Positions 1 through 8,662 of a DNA stretch of 64,000 nucleotides are shown here, one piece after another. The DNA is from Methanoregula sp. (GTDB taxonomy: Archaea > Halobacteriota > Methanomicrobia > Methanomicrobiales > Methanospirillaceae): assembly GCA_028679075.1 (NCBI GenBank), contig JAJRCF010000004.1, positions 1-64,000 of the forward strand, in the 5' to 3' direction. The notes below the pieces were generated by a model, which was given only the letters and a program-made list of their open reading frames with translations, searched no databases and had not been told where the DNA came from. Within the stretch, counting starts at the first letter, position 1, and each line of letters opens with the position of its first letter. The translations under genes and the position numbers were made by a program.

Positions 1-3
1 ATA

Positions 4-1371
4 TTGTCGAAAGTTGTAGAGATTTCCCCAACCACAAGACATGAGGGACACTCCAAGCTGACGCTCAAGGTCAACGACCAGGGCATCATCGAGACCGGTA
101 ACTGGTGTTCCATTACCCCGGTCAGGGGTGTCGAGAAGCTTGCCGTCGGAAAGACGCCCGAGCAGGTCCCCAAGATCGCATCACGTGTCTGTGGTATCTG
201 TCCGATTGCCCACAACCTTGCTGCGACCGAAGCGATGGAAGCATCCATCAAGTGCGAGATCCCCCGGGACGCACTTCTGCTCCGTCATATCCTCCAGCTG
301 GCAAACCGGCTGCACAGCATTGCACTGCACGATATCCTGATTCTCCCCGACCTGTATTTACCAGGTACCGAGACCAAGATCAACCCGTTCACGGCAGAAG
401 AGCCCGTCCGGACCGTTGCAAAGCGGATCCAGAGACTCCGTGAGATCGGCCAGACCATCGGCCAGATCGCAGCAGGCGACTGCATCCACCCGCGGAACAC
501 CCGTGTCGGTGGTATGTACCGCAACGTCTCCGAGCAGGCAAAGACCAAGATGTACGACCTCGCCAAGGAGGGACTCCCCCTTGCAAAGGCCCAGATGGAC
601 CTTATGATCGCGATCCTGCGCAACTACCAGGCACGCGAGCATGTGGACGTCGGCGGCATGAAGGTCGCACTCCCCAAGACCCTCGGTTACCACAACCAGG
701 GCTACCTTGCAACCCACGCATTCTACGGCTCCTCGAGCCTTGACGAGTGCCCCAGCTGGGACATCCGCCGGTTCAAGGAAGTCAGGCCGTGGGACTGGTA
801 CATGGGCGAGATGGAGATTTCCCTCGAAGAGCCCCGCTACCCGATTGGCGGCACCACCAAGATGGGAACCAAGGTCAACCCGCAGATGGAAGCCTGCACC
901 GGTATCCCGATGTACGACGGCCAGCCCGTTGAAGTCGGTCCCCGCGCCCGTCTCGCAGTCTACAAGGGCTACGACGAGAAGGGTACCGTTGGCCAGAACA
1001 TTTCCCGTGAGATGGAATACACGGACTGCTTCTACGAGATGATCGACTGTCTTGATGAGCTCAACACGACCGGCAAGGTCGTTGCAGACTACATCCCCGA
1101 CGGCGACGGAACCCTCGGCTGGGCATCCAACGAAGCCCCCCGCGGTACCGATGTCCACCTTGCACGCGTCAAGGACTGGAAGGTCCAGTACTTCAGCATG
1201 CTCGTCCCGACCACATGGAACTTTGCAACCTGCAGCGCTGCACTCACCGGTGCACCCTGGCAGCTCGCCGAAGTTATCATGCGCGGGTACGACCCCTGTG
1301 TATCATGTGCAACCCACATGATCGTACTGGATGAGGACAACAAGGTAGTAGCTCAGAAGCTCATCCAGTGA
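4..1371 (+). CDS. frhA: Coenzyme F420-reducing [NiFe] hydrogenase, alpha (large) subunit
   Basis: Large catalytic subunit of the F420-reducing hydrogenase, which oxidises H2 in the cytoplasm and delivers electrons to F420 for methanogenesis. Both nickel-binding motifs are visible: RVCGICPIAH near residue 62 and DPCVSCATHM about 20 residues from the C-terminus. The short tail after the second motif is the part removed by the maturation protease. The length, 455 aa, is usual for FrhA. The start is a TTG three bases from the window edge; the following MSKVVEISPTTRHEG is a normal FrhA N-terminus, but an upstream start cannot be excluded. It is the first gene of a four-gene frhADGB operon, 10 nt before frhD. 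Confidence 0.95.
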   Translation: MSKVVEISPTTRHEGHSKLTLKVNDQGIIETGNWCSITPVRGVEKLAVGKTPEQVPKIASRVCGICPIAHNLAATEAMEASIKCEIPRDALLLRHILQLANRLHSIALHDILILPDLYLPGTETKINPFTAEEPVRTVAKRIQRLREIGQTIGQIAAGDCIHPRNTRVGGMYRNVSEQAKTKMYDLAKEGLPLAKAQMDLMIAILRNYQAREHVDVGGMKVALPKTLGYHNQGYLATHAFYGSSSLDECPSWDIRRFKEVRPWDWYMGEMEISLEEPRYPIGGTTKMGTKVNPQMEACTGIPMYDGQPVEVGPRARLAVYKGYDEKGTVGQNISREMEYTDCFYEMIDCLDELNTTGKVVADYIPDGDGTLGWASNEAPRGTDVHLARVKDWKVQYFSMLVPTTWNFATCSAALTGAPWQLAEVIMRGYDPCVSCATHMIVLDEDNKVVAQKLIQ

Positions 1372-1381
1372 GTGTCACCTG

Positions 1382-1927
1382 ATGCTTCATTCGGAGATCG
1401 TAATCGTGGGATGCGGAAACCCCCTGTTTGGCGATGACGGGTTTGGCCCGGCGGTGATTGAGGATATGGAGAAGCTTACACTTCCCGACAATGTAACAAT
1501 ACAGGACGGTGGCGCAGGCGCCCCGCACTTTATTTTTAATTTCCTTAATCCCGAAGTGACGAAGAAACTCATCGTCGTTGACATTGCAGATTTCAATGCA
1601 AAGCCCGGATCAATATCAAAAATCTCCGGTAAGGACCTGAAGCCGGGAGCTTACATCGATCCCCATTCATGGGATGGTGTCGACCAGCTCTGTCGTATCA
1701 AGGATCAAATTGATACTACCGTTGTCCTGTGCCAGCCGGCAAAGGCCATCATAAAGGGAGATGCGGATGTTGATATGGAACTTTCAGAAGATGTGAAGAA
1801 TGCGATTCCGAAAGCAATCCAGGTAATACTCGAAATTATTGGAGTTGATTATGGGACTACTATCAATCTTCAAGAAGAAGGACGCCAGCGTGGAACCGCA
1901 GAAACCTGCAGCTCCAAAGACCGCTAG
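1382..1927 (+). CDS. frhD: Coenzyme F420 hydrogenase maturation protease
   Basis: HycI/HoxM-type endopeptidase expected to clip the FrhA C-terminus after nickel insertion. The N-terminus has the family signature GCGNPLFGDDGFG, containing metal-ligand acidic residues, and VDIAD lies further on. It sits between frhA and frhG, the normal order. The last 25 or so codons overlap the N-terminal part of the frhG reading frame in another frame. The protein tail there (GTTINLQEEGRQRG) looks low in conservation, whereas the frhG frame looks coding, so the tail may simply tolerate the overlap. Confidence 0.93.
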   Translation: MLHSEIVIVGCGNPLFGDDGFGPAVIEDMEKLTLPDNVTIQDGGAGAPHFIFNFLNPEVTKKLIVVDIADFNAKPGSISKISGKDLKPGAYIDPHSWDGVDQLCRIKDQIDTTVVLCQPAKAIIKGDADVDMELSEDVKNAIPKAIQVILEIIGVDYGTTINLQEEGRQRGTAETCSSKDR

Positions 1928-2729
1928 CGCAGCACCAACAGCAGCAGTAACTAAAAAGGAGGTTAAGCCTGTGGCAGACAAAATTACATTGGGCTACACC
2001 CACCTCAGTGGGTGCACCGGTTGTACTGTAGCATTAGCAGACAACTATGCCGGATTATTAACGCTCCTCGACAAATACGTCGACCTTAAGTACATGCCAA
2101 CACTTGCAGACGCAAGGCACGTCCAGAAGGTAGATGTATCGTTCGTCGAGGGTTCAGTCTGTATTAACGACAAACTCGCAGTGGAAGAGCTTAAGGAAAC
2201 CCGTGAAAAGTCGACAATCGTGGTCGCCCTCGGCGGCTGCGCCTGTTACGGCAACATCACCCGGTTCTCCCGCGGTGGCCAGCAGAACCAGCCGGCACAC
2301 GAGGCATACCTGCCGATCGGCGACCTGATCAAGGTGGACGTGTACATCCCCGGATGCGCACCAACCCCGCAGATGATCAGGAACGTCGCGGTCATGGCAT
2401 ACCTGCTCCTCAAGGGAACCAAGGAACAAAAGGACCTCGCAACTGCATTCCTCACTCCTCTGATGAAACTCACAGAGAAGACCGAGGCATGCTTCTGCGA
2501 ACTGATGACCCAGGTCATCAACCAGGGCCTGTGCATGGGTTGCGGAACCTGTGTGGCAGCCTGCCCGGTCAATGCAATCACGATGGAGTACGGCAAGCCC
2601 AACGGCGAGCGCGACCTGTGCATCAAGTGCGGCGCGTGCTACAGCCAGTGCCCCCGGAGCTGGTTCAGCTTCGATGTGGTTGAGAACTATGAGGCGATCA
2701 ACGAGGCCATAATGGCGGCACTCCAGTGA
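1851..2729 (+). CDS. frhG: Coenzyme F420 hydrogenase, gamma subunit
   Basis: Iron-sulphur electron-transfer subunit linking FrhA to FrhB. The small-subunit cluster motif SGCTGCTVALAD is near the start. The C-terminus has two ferredoxin-type clusters, CMGCGTCVAACP and CIKCGACYSQCP. Two starts compete. ATG 1851, with GGAG 6 nt upstream, adds a 40-residue Ala/Pro/Lys-rich leader (MGLLSIFKKK) that overlaps frhD. GTG 1971, preceded by a strong AAGGAGGT, gives the conventional VADKITLGYTH start. The longer form is listed because its codons look coding; either or both may be used. The track start TTG 1839 is less likely. Confidence 0.92.
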   Translation: MGLLSIFKKKDASVEPQKPAAPKTASAAPTAAVTKKEVKPVADKITLGYTHLSGCTGCTVALADNYAGLLTLLDKYVDLKYMPTLADARHVQKVDVSFVEGSVCINDKLAVEELKETREKSTIVVALGGCACYGNITRFSRGGQQNQPAHEAYLPIGDLIKVDVYIPGCAPTPQMIRNVAVMAYLLLKGTKEQKDLATAFLTPLMKLTEKTEACFCELMTQVINQGLCMGCGTCVAACPVNAITMEYGKPNGERDLCIKCGACYSQCPRSWFSFDVVENYEAINEAIMAALQ

Positions 2730-2740
2730 AGGTGATTAAC

Positions 2741-3667
2741 ATGGGAGCAGAACTCGGTAAATACAAATCATGCGTCTCAGCCCGAAGCACCGACAAGGAG
2801 CTTCTCAAGTGCGCCCAGGATGGCGGTATTGTCTCGTCTCTCTTTGCATTTGCACTGGACGAGGGTATCATTGACGGCGCAATCGTTGCAGCAACCAAGG
2901 AGTTTGCAGCAAAGAACCCGTCCAAGGTCATCATCGACAGCACGAACTTTGACATGATCGAACCCTGGAGACCCATCCCGGCGATCGTCAACACCAAGGC
3001 TGAGCTGCTTGCAGCAGCAGGAACCAAGTACAACATCAGCCCGAACGTTGCACTCCTCAAGGAAGCAACCCGGAGCTTTGGCCTGGACAAGGTCGGTATC
3101 GTCGGCACCCCGTGCCAGATGCAGGCAGTCCGGAAGGCCCAGCTGTACCCGATCGGCATGAGAGATGTCGGCGCGAGCATTGCGCTTGCAGTCGGTATCT
3201 TCTGCATGGAGAACTTCCCCTACCAGAGCATCCTCCAGCTCGTGGAAGACCACGCTGCGATGAAGCTCGAGTCCGTCAAGAAGATGGAGATCGGCAAGGG
3301 CAAGTTCTGGGTATACGGCAAGCGCGGACAGGTCGTCCAGCTGCCCCTCAAGGTGACCCACAAGTACGAGCAGCCCGGCTGCCACGTCTGCCTTGACTAC
3401 GTTGCAAACCTCGGTGACATCTCCACCGGCTCTGTCGGCAGCCCCGATGGATGGAGCACCGTCTTTGTCAGGTCCAAGATCGGAGACTCGGTCTGGGCAA
3501 AGGCAATGGCAGCAGGCGTCTTCGAGACCCAGCCCATCGAAAAGGTCAAGCCCGGTCTTGAACTCGTGTCCAAGCTCGCAAACGAGAAGATCACGAAGAA
3601 CAAGGCAACCCTCGAGGCCCGCAAGACCTTCGGTGTCGGCAAGGCACTCAGGAACCCCTACATCTAA
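2741..3667 (+). CDS. frhB: Coenzyme F420 hydrogenase, beta subunit
   Basis: FAD- and F420-binding subunit that passes electrons from the FrhG clusters to F420; a member of the FrhB/FdhB family. Recognisable features are the glycine-rich CAQDGGIVSSLFAFALDEG segment near the N-terminus, GTPCQMQAVRKAQ in the middle, FCMENFPYQS, and HVCLDYVANLGDIS with conserved cysteines. ATG 2741, behind AAGGTGATT, is preferred over the upstream GTG 2726, whose 5-residue extension has no matching ribosome site. It is the last gene of the operon and is followed by a T-rich terminator. Confidence 0.94.
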   Translation: MGAELGKYKSCVSARSTDKELLKCAQDGGIVSSLFAFALDEGIIDGAIVAATKEFAAKNPSKVIIDSTNFDMIEPWRPIPAIVNTKAELLAAAGTKYNISPNVALLKEATRSFGLDKVGIVGTPCQMQAVRKAQLYPIGMRDVGASIALAVGIFCMENFPYQSILQLVEDHAAMKLESVKKMEIGKGKFWVYGKRGQVVQLPLKVTHKYEQPGCHVCLDYVANLGDISTGSVGSPDGWSTVFVRSKIGDSVWAKAMAAGVFETQPIEKVKPGLELVSKLANEKITKNKATLEARKTFGVGKALRNPYI

Positions 3668-3680
3668 TTTTTTTTTATTT
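3668..3680 (+). terminator. Poly-T terminator after frhB
   Basis: A run of T residues (TTTTTTTTATTTT) begins directly after the frhB stop codon, as expected for archaeal intrinsic termination, which needs no stable hairpin. The repeat hairpins that follow could add to transcript end stability. Confidence 0.6.
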
Positions 3681-3900
3681 TGAGGGTCATCAGACCCGAG
3701 AAACGAGAAGAACGCGCCAGCGTTCTTCGAATTGTTGAGGATCGAAGAACCCGAACCATGAGAAGAACCCGCAGGTTTCTTCGAACTTTCAAAACTAATG
3801 TGCATTGTTACTTAATGCAAGGAGTGGACACGAGGCTTCGAGATGGGGAGGGTCATAAGACCCGAACCACGAGAAGAAACCATCAGGTTTCTTCGAGTGT
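3681..3900. repeat. GAAGAAC-type hairpin repeat cluster, copy 1
   Basis: Non-coding stretch with at least three short hairpins built from the same arm: GAAGAACGC-gcca-GCGTTCTTC (3707-3728), GAAGAACCC with GGTTTCTTC (about 3762-3783), and GAAGAAACC-atca-GGTTTCTTC (about 3872-3893). Units are introduced by GGGTCATCAGACCC or GGGTCATAAGACCC, themselves small palindromes. The same family recurs at 42787-43125 in the opposite orientation. Both clusters lie just downstream of an operon end, resembling REP elements. Confidence 0.75.
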
Positions 3901-3954
3901 CAATGGTTAAAACCCGAGACAGAAGAAGAGGCACTCAAGCATTCTTCACGCTTG

Positions 3955-4400
3955 CAGGACCGGGACCCCCCTACCCCCCACCCGGGAAGCTGCAGCAGGA
4001 CCCCCAGCCACCATGTTCACATCATTCCCTCGCCGGAGGATGTACACATTCGTACATCTTCCTGGGGGGAGGGTAGTCCCCCCTCCCTCAACAGGAGGCA
4101 CCCCTCACGACCCCGTTTTGAAAAGCGGAGGGGGGGTCCCCCTACCCACCCCTCCATGTCCCGGAGGGGTACCCACCCCCCTTTCCTGCATGCACAATCG
4201 TGATAGTTCGCGTGTAACTTCCGACGGAGCGACTTTGTTGCGGCATTTTCCCTGCAAGGGGACAGGGGGGGTACCCACCCCTCCTGCACTCAGGGGGGTA
4301 GGTACCCCTTCCTTTGTGGGAGGGGGGACCCTGGCGCCGGTCCCGGGCCGGGCCTGAGGGAGGGGTGGGTACCCCTGCCTCCCTGCAAGGAGTATGTTGT
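3955..4400. repeat. GC-rich GGGGTACCCACCCC repeat element, copy A
   Basis: About 450 bp without a credible gene, dominated by C- and G-runs. Variants of GGGGTACCCACCCC occur around 4168, 4266, 4285 and 4353, and a separate hairpin GATGTAC-acattc-GTACATC lies near 4037-4060. The last 100 bp (about 4292-4390) align with an element at 21683-21772, sharing CCTGG(C/T)GCCGG and GGGAGGGGTGGGTACCCCT. The many ORFs the track finds here read through simple G/C runs and are rejected. Confidence 0.75.
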
Positions 4401-4440
4401 CAGTTCGCACCAGGTTTCATGCGGACACACAGATCCTCCC

Positions 4441-4449
4441 TTTTAATAT
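4441..4449 (+). promoter_or_regulatory. TATA box for the 4474 flavin reductase gene
   Basis: TTTTAATAT is centred about 27-28 bp before position 4472, which would give a nearly leaderless transcript for ATG 4474. It is inferred from archaeal promoter spacing only. Confidence 0.45.
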
Positions 4450-4473
4450 CAGGTGAAAGAGAGAGACGCCATC

Positions 4474-5046
4474 ATGAAACGATCTCTTGGGCCAAAACCC
4501 GTTGCCTACCCGCTCCCAGTATTCGTTGTCGGGACATACTGCCCGGATGGAAAAGCCGACGCCATGGTTGCTGCCTGGGGCGGCATCTGTGCTTCGGAAC
4601 CCCCGTCCATATCCGTTACCATCAATAAAAATCACCAGACCTTCCACAATCTCGAAGCCAGACAGGCATTCACCGTCAGCATTCCCTCCTGGCCTTATCT
4701 TGAGGAGACCGATTACTGTGGCATGGTCTCCGGGCGGGACCACGATAAATTCGCCGAGACCGGGCTTTCCGCGGTCCGGGCGGGCACTGTCGATGCTCCC
4801 TATATCGGCGAGTTCCCGGTTGTCCTGGAATGCCGGGTCAGTGCCATGCACCCGATGGGCACCGGCATACAGGTCATCGGTGAGATCCTCGATGTCAAAG
4901 TGGACGAAGAGGTCCTGGGTGACGATAAAAAGCCGGTTCTGCAGAAGATCGGGGCATTCGGTTTCGATGTGACACGAATGGAGTATTATTCCCTGGGAAC
5001 TGTTATCGGAAAAGCATGGGATGCAGGCAGGAAGTTCATGGGTTGA
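4474..5046 (+). CDS. Flavin reductase family protein (FMN-binding split barrel)
   Basis: About 190 residues with the flavin reductase-like fold: VGTYCPDGKADAMVAAWGG, PPSISVTINK and NLEARQAFTVSIPS are the usual FMN-phosphate and isoalloxazine contact strands, and the C-terminal FDVTRMEYYSLGTVIGKAWDAG is typical. Such proteins bind FMN and reduce flavin or serve as small redox partners; the substrate is unknown. ATG 4474 is preferred over the track GTG 4453 because a TATA box lies 27-28 bp before it. It opens the plus arm of the island. A second, divergent member of the family is at 12127-12744 in the minus arm. Confidence 0.85.
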   Translation: MKRSLGPKPVAYPLPVFVVGTYCPDGKADAMVAAWGGICASEPPSISVTINKNHQTFHNLEARQAFTVSIPSWPYLEETDYCGMVSGRDHDKFAETGLSAVRAGTVDAPYIGEFPVVLECRVSAMHPMGTGIQVIGEILDVKVDEEVLGDDKKPVLQKIGAFGFDVTRMEYYSLGTVIGKAWDAGRKFMG

Positions 5047-5052
5047 AGCACT

Positions 5053-5211
5053 CTAATGGCTGGTACTGGACCTGGATTTCACACCCTGCCACCAGGTTCC
5101 TTTGATTTTCAGATATCCCGTGTATTTCCAGAACAGCAGGCTGGTGAATCCATTGTCATAGCGGGAATACAGATCGACATTGTCCTGCAGAAAAAATACC
5201 AGCTCCTGCAA
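5053..5211 (-). CDS. Possible small protein, 52 aa
   Basis: A minus-strand open frame, too short for the ORF track, reads as a plausible protein rich in aromatic and charged residues, including FFLQDNVDLYSRYDNGF and FWKYTGYLKIKGTWWQG. There is no ATG; TTG at 5209-5211 is preceded by GAGAGGA at suitable distance. The open frame extends upstream to 5241 without another start. It fills the gap between the flavin reductase and the binding protein and could also be the 3' remnant of a larger lost gene. No family recognised. Confidence 0.35.
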   Translation of the reverse strand: MQELVFFLQDNVDLYSRYDNGFTSLLFWKYTGYLKIKGTWWQGVKSRSSTSH

Positions 5212-5293
5212 ATGTAATTCCTCTCTTTTCTTATCCGGTTCTCATGAGACCTACGCTTCCCTGCCGGATAGTAGAGGAAATCAAAAATATTGA

Positions 5294-5301
5294 TTTAAAT
5301 A
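5294..5301 (+). promoter_or_regulatory. TATA box for leaderless binding-protein gene
   Basis: TTTAAATA is centred about 27 bp before ATG 5325, so transcription should start at or next to the start codon. This decides the start: the ORF-track start 5244 lies upstream of the promoter. Confidence 0.6.
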
Positions 5302-5324
5302 GTATGAAATTTTGTTTAATAGGT

Positions 5325-6485
5325 ATGATAAAAAGAGATTTGTTGTTCACAATTGTTATACTTTTCCTTGCTGCAGGTGCCCTCATTGCCGGATGTACCA
5401 GCACGAGCACACCTCCGACTCCCACGGGGGCAGGAACTGTTGCACCATCAGCAACAACCGCAGGAACCCTGACCGTCACCGACCTTACCAACAGGACAGT
5501 TACTGTGCCCGCGTCACCCCAGAGAATCATCGGTGTCGGGGCGGGGGATGTCCGTATGCTCGTATACCTCCAGTCCTCCGATAAGATTGTCGGTGTCGAC
5601 CAGATGGAGAAGGGATCGACAAACAAAACCGCTCTCGGGATGGGAATGCCATCCGGCACTGACAGGCCGTACAGCCTCGCCCACCCTGAACTTGGCGAGA
5701 AGCCCTACATCGGGACGAACCGGATCGATGACCCTGAGCTGATTATCGCCCAGAAACCTGACATCGTCTTCGCAACGTGGCGGACTGCAAAGGATGCCGA
5801 TGCGCTCCAGGAAAAGACCGGTGTCCCGGTAGTTACTCTTGTCTCGGGAGATCTTGGGAAGGGCAAAGCCCAGTTCTACCAGTCGCTACGGCTGATGGGG
5901 AAGATCCTGGGCAAAGATGCCCGTGCCGAAGAGGTGATAGCCTATATCGATACAACGATTGCCGACCTCAACACCCGCACGGCGGATGCAGCAAAGACTC
6001 CGTCAAAGAAAGTCTATATCGCCGGGGTCTCCTTCAACGGCGCCCACGGGATTCTCTCCACAGAGCCGACCTACCCGTCCCTGAAGATGATCAACGGCAA
6101 TAACGTTGCCTCAGGCGCCGGGACCGGCGGGCAGGTCATGATTGACAAAGAGCAGCTGCTGGCCTGGGACCCGGATGTCATCTTCATCGATGAGTCGAGC
6201 TATGCCCTCGTTGCTGCCGATCTCAAGGATCCCGCCTACCAGTCCCTCAAGGCCGTGAAGAACAAGCAGGTGTATGGTCTTATGCCCTACAACTGGTATG
6301 CCAACAACTACGATACCGTTCTTGCGAATGCCTACTATATGGGGAAGATCCTCTATCCCGACCAGTTCTCCGATATCGAACCCGGGCAAAAGGCGGATGA
6401 GATCTACACAAACCTTGACGGGAAGGCAGTCTATTCCGACATGAAGGAGCTGTTCGGGGGATACAAACCCCTACAGGTCACCTGA
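5325..6485 (+). CDS. ABC transporter substrate-binding lipoprotein (BtuF/FecB type)
   Basis: Extracytoplasmic binding protein for a metal chelate such as a siderophore, haem or corrinoid. The chosen start gives a lipoprotein signal peptide (KRDLLFTIVILFLAAGALIAGC) with lipobox IAGC, followed by a Ser/Thr/Pro linker. The mature part has the usual PeriplasmicBP_2 landmarks: LTDLTNRTVTVPASPQRII at the start of lobe 1, PELIIAQKPDIVFA, a central helix, and LLAWDPDVIFIDESS in lobe 2. Its stop overlaps the next ATG, so it is co-transcribed with the methyltransferase and the FecCD permease. The ligand cannot be read from the sequence. Confidence 0.88.
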   Translation: MIKRDLLFTIVILFLAAGALIAGCTSTSTPPTPTGAGTVAPSATTAGTLTVTDLTNRTVTVPASPQRIIGVGAGDVRMLVYLQSSDKIVGVDQMEKGSTNKTALGMGMPSGTDRPYSLAHPELGEKPYIGTNRIDDPELIIAQKPDIVFATWRTAKDADALQEKTGVPVVTLVSGDLGKGKAQFYQSLRLMGKILGKDARAEEVIAYIDTTIADLNTRTADAAKTPSKKVYIAGVSFNGAHGILSTEPTYPSLKMINGNNVASGAGTGGQVMIDKEQLLAWDPDVIFIDESSYALVAADLKDPAYQSLKAVKNKQVYGLMPYNWYANNYDTVLANAYYMGKILYPDQFSDIEPGQKADEIYTNLDGKAVYSDMKELFGGYKPLQVT

Positions 6486-7543
6486 TGAGGGCGAACGCGA
6501 TGGAGAATATTCCTCCCGTTTTACCGGATGGCTTTACTGTCCCGGGGCCAGACACCACGGATCCGGCGGCACTGCTTGAAGAGACGCTGTCAGGGCACCG
6601 GAAGTTCCAGGTCCTCGCAACGGCATGCCGCCTGGGTATCTTTACCCAGTGCGCCACTCCGCGATCCGTGAATGAACTCTGCACAACCCTTTCGCTTCTG
6701 CCCCCAATAACGGAACTGTTCCTGGAAGCCCTTGTTGCGCAGCAACTGCTGGTAAAGGACGGGGAGAACTTCCGGAACTCTTCCTATGCAGACCAGTATC
6801 TCAACAGCGCCTCCCCGTACTGCCTGCAGGACCAGGTCAACCTGCAAATCCATCTTGCCGGCCTCTGGAACACCCTGGAGGATGCACTGAAGAGTGGGCC
6901 ACGCATGTATAATGCGAAGGACTGGTTCTCCGATCTCGTTATTCCGGCAATGGCAGTGAACGCCCGGTGCGGGATCCTGCAGAAAACCGTCAGGCTGGTA
7001 TCAGCACAGCCGGAATTCCCGTCAGCAAAAATGCTGCTTGACATAGGAGGGGGCCACGGGTTTTATACAATCGCATTCTGCCAGCAAAACCCCTCCCTGA
7101 ACGGGGTTATCTTCGACCTCCCCGGCGTCCTCCCGGCAACCAGAAGGTATATCGATCAGTACAAAGCGGACCGGGTCAGCTGCGTTCCGGGAAATTTCTT
7201 TACAGACCCTCTTGGAGAGGGATTCGATATCGTCTTTTCCTCGTCAAATCCCGGGGGTAAAGCGCCATCCCTCATCCCGAAAATCCATGATGCACTGAAA
7301 CCCGGAGGATTGTTCATCAACAAACAGGGAAATGACACGGTCATGACCGACCCGCTCCAGGACCTTGAATGGAACCTCTGGACTGTCGAAGGAATGCAGA
7401 AAAGTCCACGACAATACTCGTTCAGCTACAGTCTCTCCTTCTCTGACTACAACAAGAGACTCAGTGAAGAGGGATTCACCGTGAGGGAGGTCATTCCCCT
7501 TACCGATCAGGCCACGATGACCATTGCACGGAAAAATGACTGA
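6485..7543 (+). CDS. SAM-dependent methyltransferase (O-methyltransferase, dimerisation domain type)
   Basis: 352 aa with an N-terminal winged-helix dimerisation domain (LATACRLGIFTQCATPRSVNEL..LEALVAQQLL) and a C-terminal Rossmann domain with SAM motif LLDIGGGHGFY, then GVIFDLPGVL and a motif IV/V region FDIVFSSSNPGG. This resembles plant/bacterial O-methyltransferases (acetylserotonin type). Start ATG overlaps the previous stop (TGATG). Lying between binding protein and permease of a chelate importer, it may modify the imported compound or help make it; that is inference. It is distinct in sequence from the two minus-arm methyltransferases. Confidence 0.82.
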   Translation: MRANAMENIPPVLPDGFTVPGPDTTDPAALLEETLSGHRKFQVLATACRLGIFTQCATPRSVNELCTTLSLLPPITELFLEALVAQQLLVKDGENFRNSSYADQYLNSASPYCLQDQVNLQIHLAGLWNTLEDALKSGPRMYNAKDWFSDLVIPAMAVNARCGILQKTVRLVSAQPEFPSAKMLLDIGGGHGFYTIAFCQQNPSLNGVIFDLPGVLPATRRYIDQYKADRVSCVPGNFFTDPLGEGFDIVFSSSNPGGKAPSLIPKIHDALKPGGLFINKQGNDTVMTDPLQDLEWNLWTVEGMQKSPRQYSFSYSLSFSDYNKRLSEEGFTVREVIPLTDQATMTIARKND

Positions 7544-7564
7544 AAAAAAGATTTCTGGTTAGCG

Positions 7565-8638
7565 ATGCATCTTGATGAATCATCCAGTATCGGCGTGGAA
7601 GAGTTCACCCGGTATACCCGCAGGAAAGGGCTGTTTATCCTCCTGTTAACGGGAATAACCGTCTTTCTCTTCATCATCGGCATGATCGTCGGCGGGATGA
7701 CCCTTTCGCCGGAGGAGGTTGTAACCTCGCTCATCCATCCCGGGGATACACAGGCTTCGCTCATCATCTGGAGTGTCCGTCTCCCAAGGGTTCTTGCAGC
7801 GGCGATTGCCGGTGCGGGTCTTGCAGCCGCTGGCGTTGTGATGCAGTCCGTGCTCCGGAACCCCTTAAGTTCCCCGTACACGCTCGGGATCTCCCATGCA
7901 GCCGGTTTTGGCGCAGCCTTCGCCATCACCGTGCTCGGGGCCGGGACCCTCTCGCACATGGTTGCCGATTCCGTCACGATCCGCAACCCGTACATCATCA
8001 CCATCTGCGCATTTGCCGGATCGATGCTGGCAACGGGGATCCTTCTCCTCGTTGCACGATACCGGAGTTCCCGGCCGGAGGTCATCATCCTGCTGGGTGT
8101 CGCCCTTGCAGCCCTGTTCACGGCGGGAACAACGTTCCTCCAGTTCTTCTCATCGTCCGACCAGATCGCGGCCATTGTCTTCTGGACCTTCGGCGACGTC
8201 GGGAGGGTAACCTGGGGGGATATCGGCCTGATCGCTCTTGTCGTCATACCGGTTATAGGGCATTTCATATACTCCCGGTGGGATTACAATGCAATCGATG
8301 CCGGGGATGATACGGCCATGAGCCTTGGTATGAATGTTGCACGGACAAGGACCGTCGCGATGTTCCTCGGTTCCCTTGTGACCGCTGTCATCGTGTCGTT
8401 CATGGGGATCATCGGGTTTATCGGGCTTCTTGGCCCTCATATGGTGCGAGTCATTGTCGGCAGTGATCACCGGTTCCTTCTCCCCGCATCCTGCCTGATG
8501 GGGAGTATCCTTCTGCTGGCTGCTGATCAGGTCGCCCGGGTAATCATTGCTCCGGCAGTGCTGCCGGTCGGTGTACTAACCGCATTCATCGGCGCCCCGC
8601 TCTTCATCTGGCTGATCATCGGGAGAACGAGATCGTAA
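7565..8638 (+). CDS. FecCD-family ABC transporter permease
   Basis: 357 aa, about nine to ten hydrophobic segments, homologous to BtuC/FecCD. Typical stretches are VRLPRVLAAAIAGAGLAAAGVVMQSVLRNPLSSPYTLGIS near the N-terminus and FIGLLGPHMVRVIVGSDHR..PASCLMGSILLLAADQVAR before the C-terminal LTAFIGAPLFIWLI. It should pair with the 5325 binding protein. Unusually, the following ATPase is of the ABC-2 exporter class, not the FecE/BtuD class, so the matching ATPase must come from elsewhere, for example the fecE-like gene at 20617-21399. Confidence 0.92.
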   Translation: MHLDESSSIGVEEFTRYTRRKGLFILLLTGITVFLFIIGMIVGGMTLSPEEVVTSLIHPGDTQASLIIWSVRLPRVLAAAIAGAGLAAAGVVMQSVLRNPLSSPYTLGISHAAGFGAAFAITVLGAGTLSHMVADSVTIRNPYIITICAFAGSMLATGILLLVARYRSSRPEVIILLGVALAALFTAGTTFLQFFSSSDQIAAIVFWTFGDVGRVTWGDIGLIALVVIPVIGHFIYSRWDYNAIDAGDDTAMSLGMNVARTRTVAMFLGSLVTAVIVSFMGIIGFIGLLGPHMVRVIVGSDHRFLLPASCLMGSILLLAADQVARVIIAPAVLPVGVLTAFIGAPLFIWLIIGRTRS

Positions 8639-8662
8639 CAAAGAGAGATCCTGCGAATTTCC

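Noticed and set aside
358-1158. 266-aa minus-strand ORF inside frhA
   Set aside because: Shadow frame of a GC-rich gene. The same applies to the long antisense ORFs at 2777-3805, 7507-8268, 9014-9595, 27444-28763, 36366-37361, 44748-45692 and 45853-46905.
3681-4400. CRISPR array
   Set aside because: Repeats are hairpin units of variable length and spacing with no unique equal-length spacers, and no cas genes are present.
4013-4410. Overlapping ORFs in the GC-rich repeat block
   Set aside because: Gly/Pro low-complexity translations of G/C runs on both strands.
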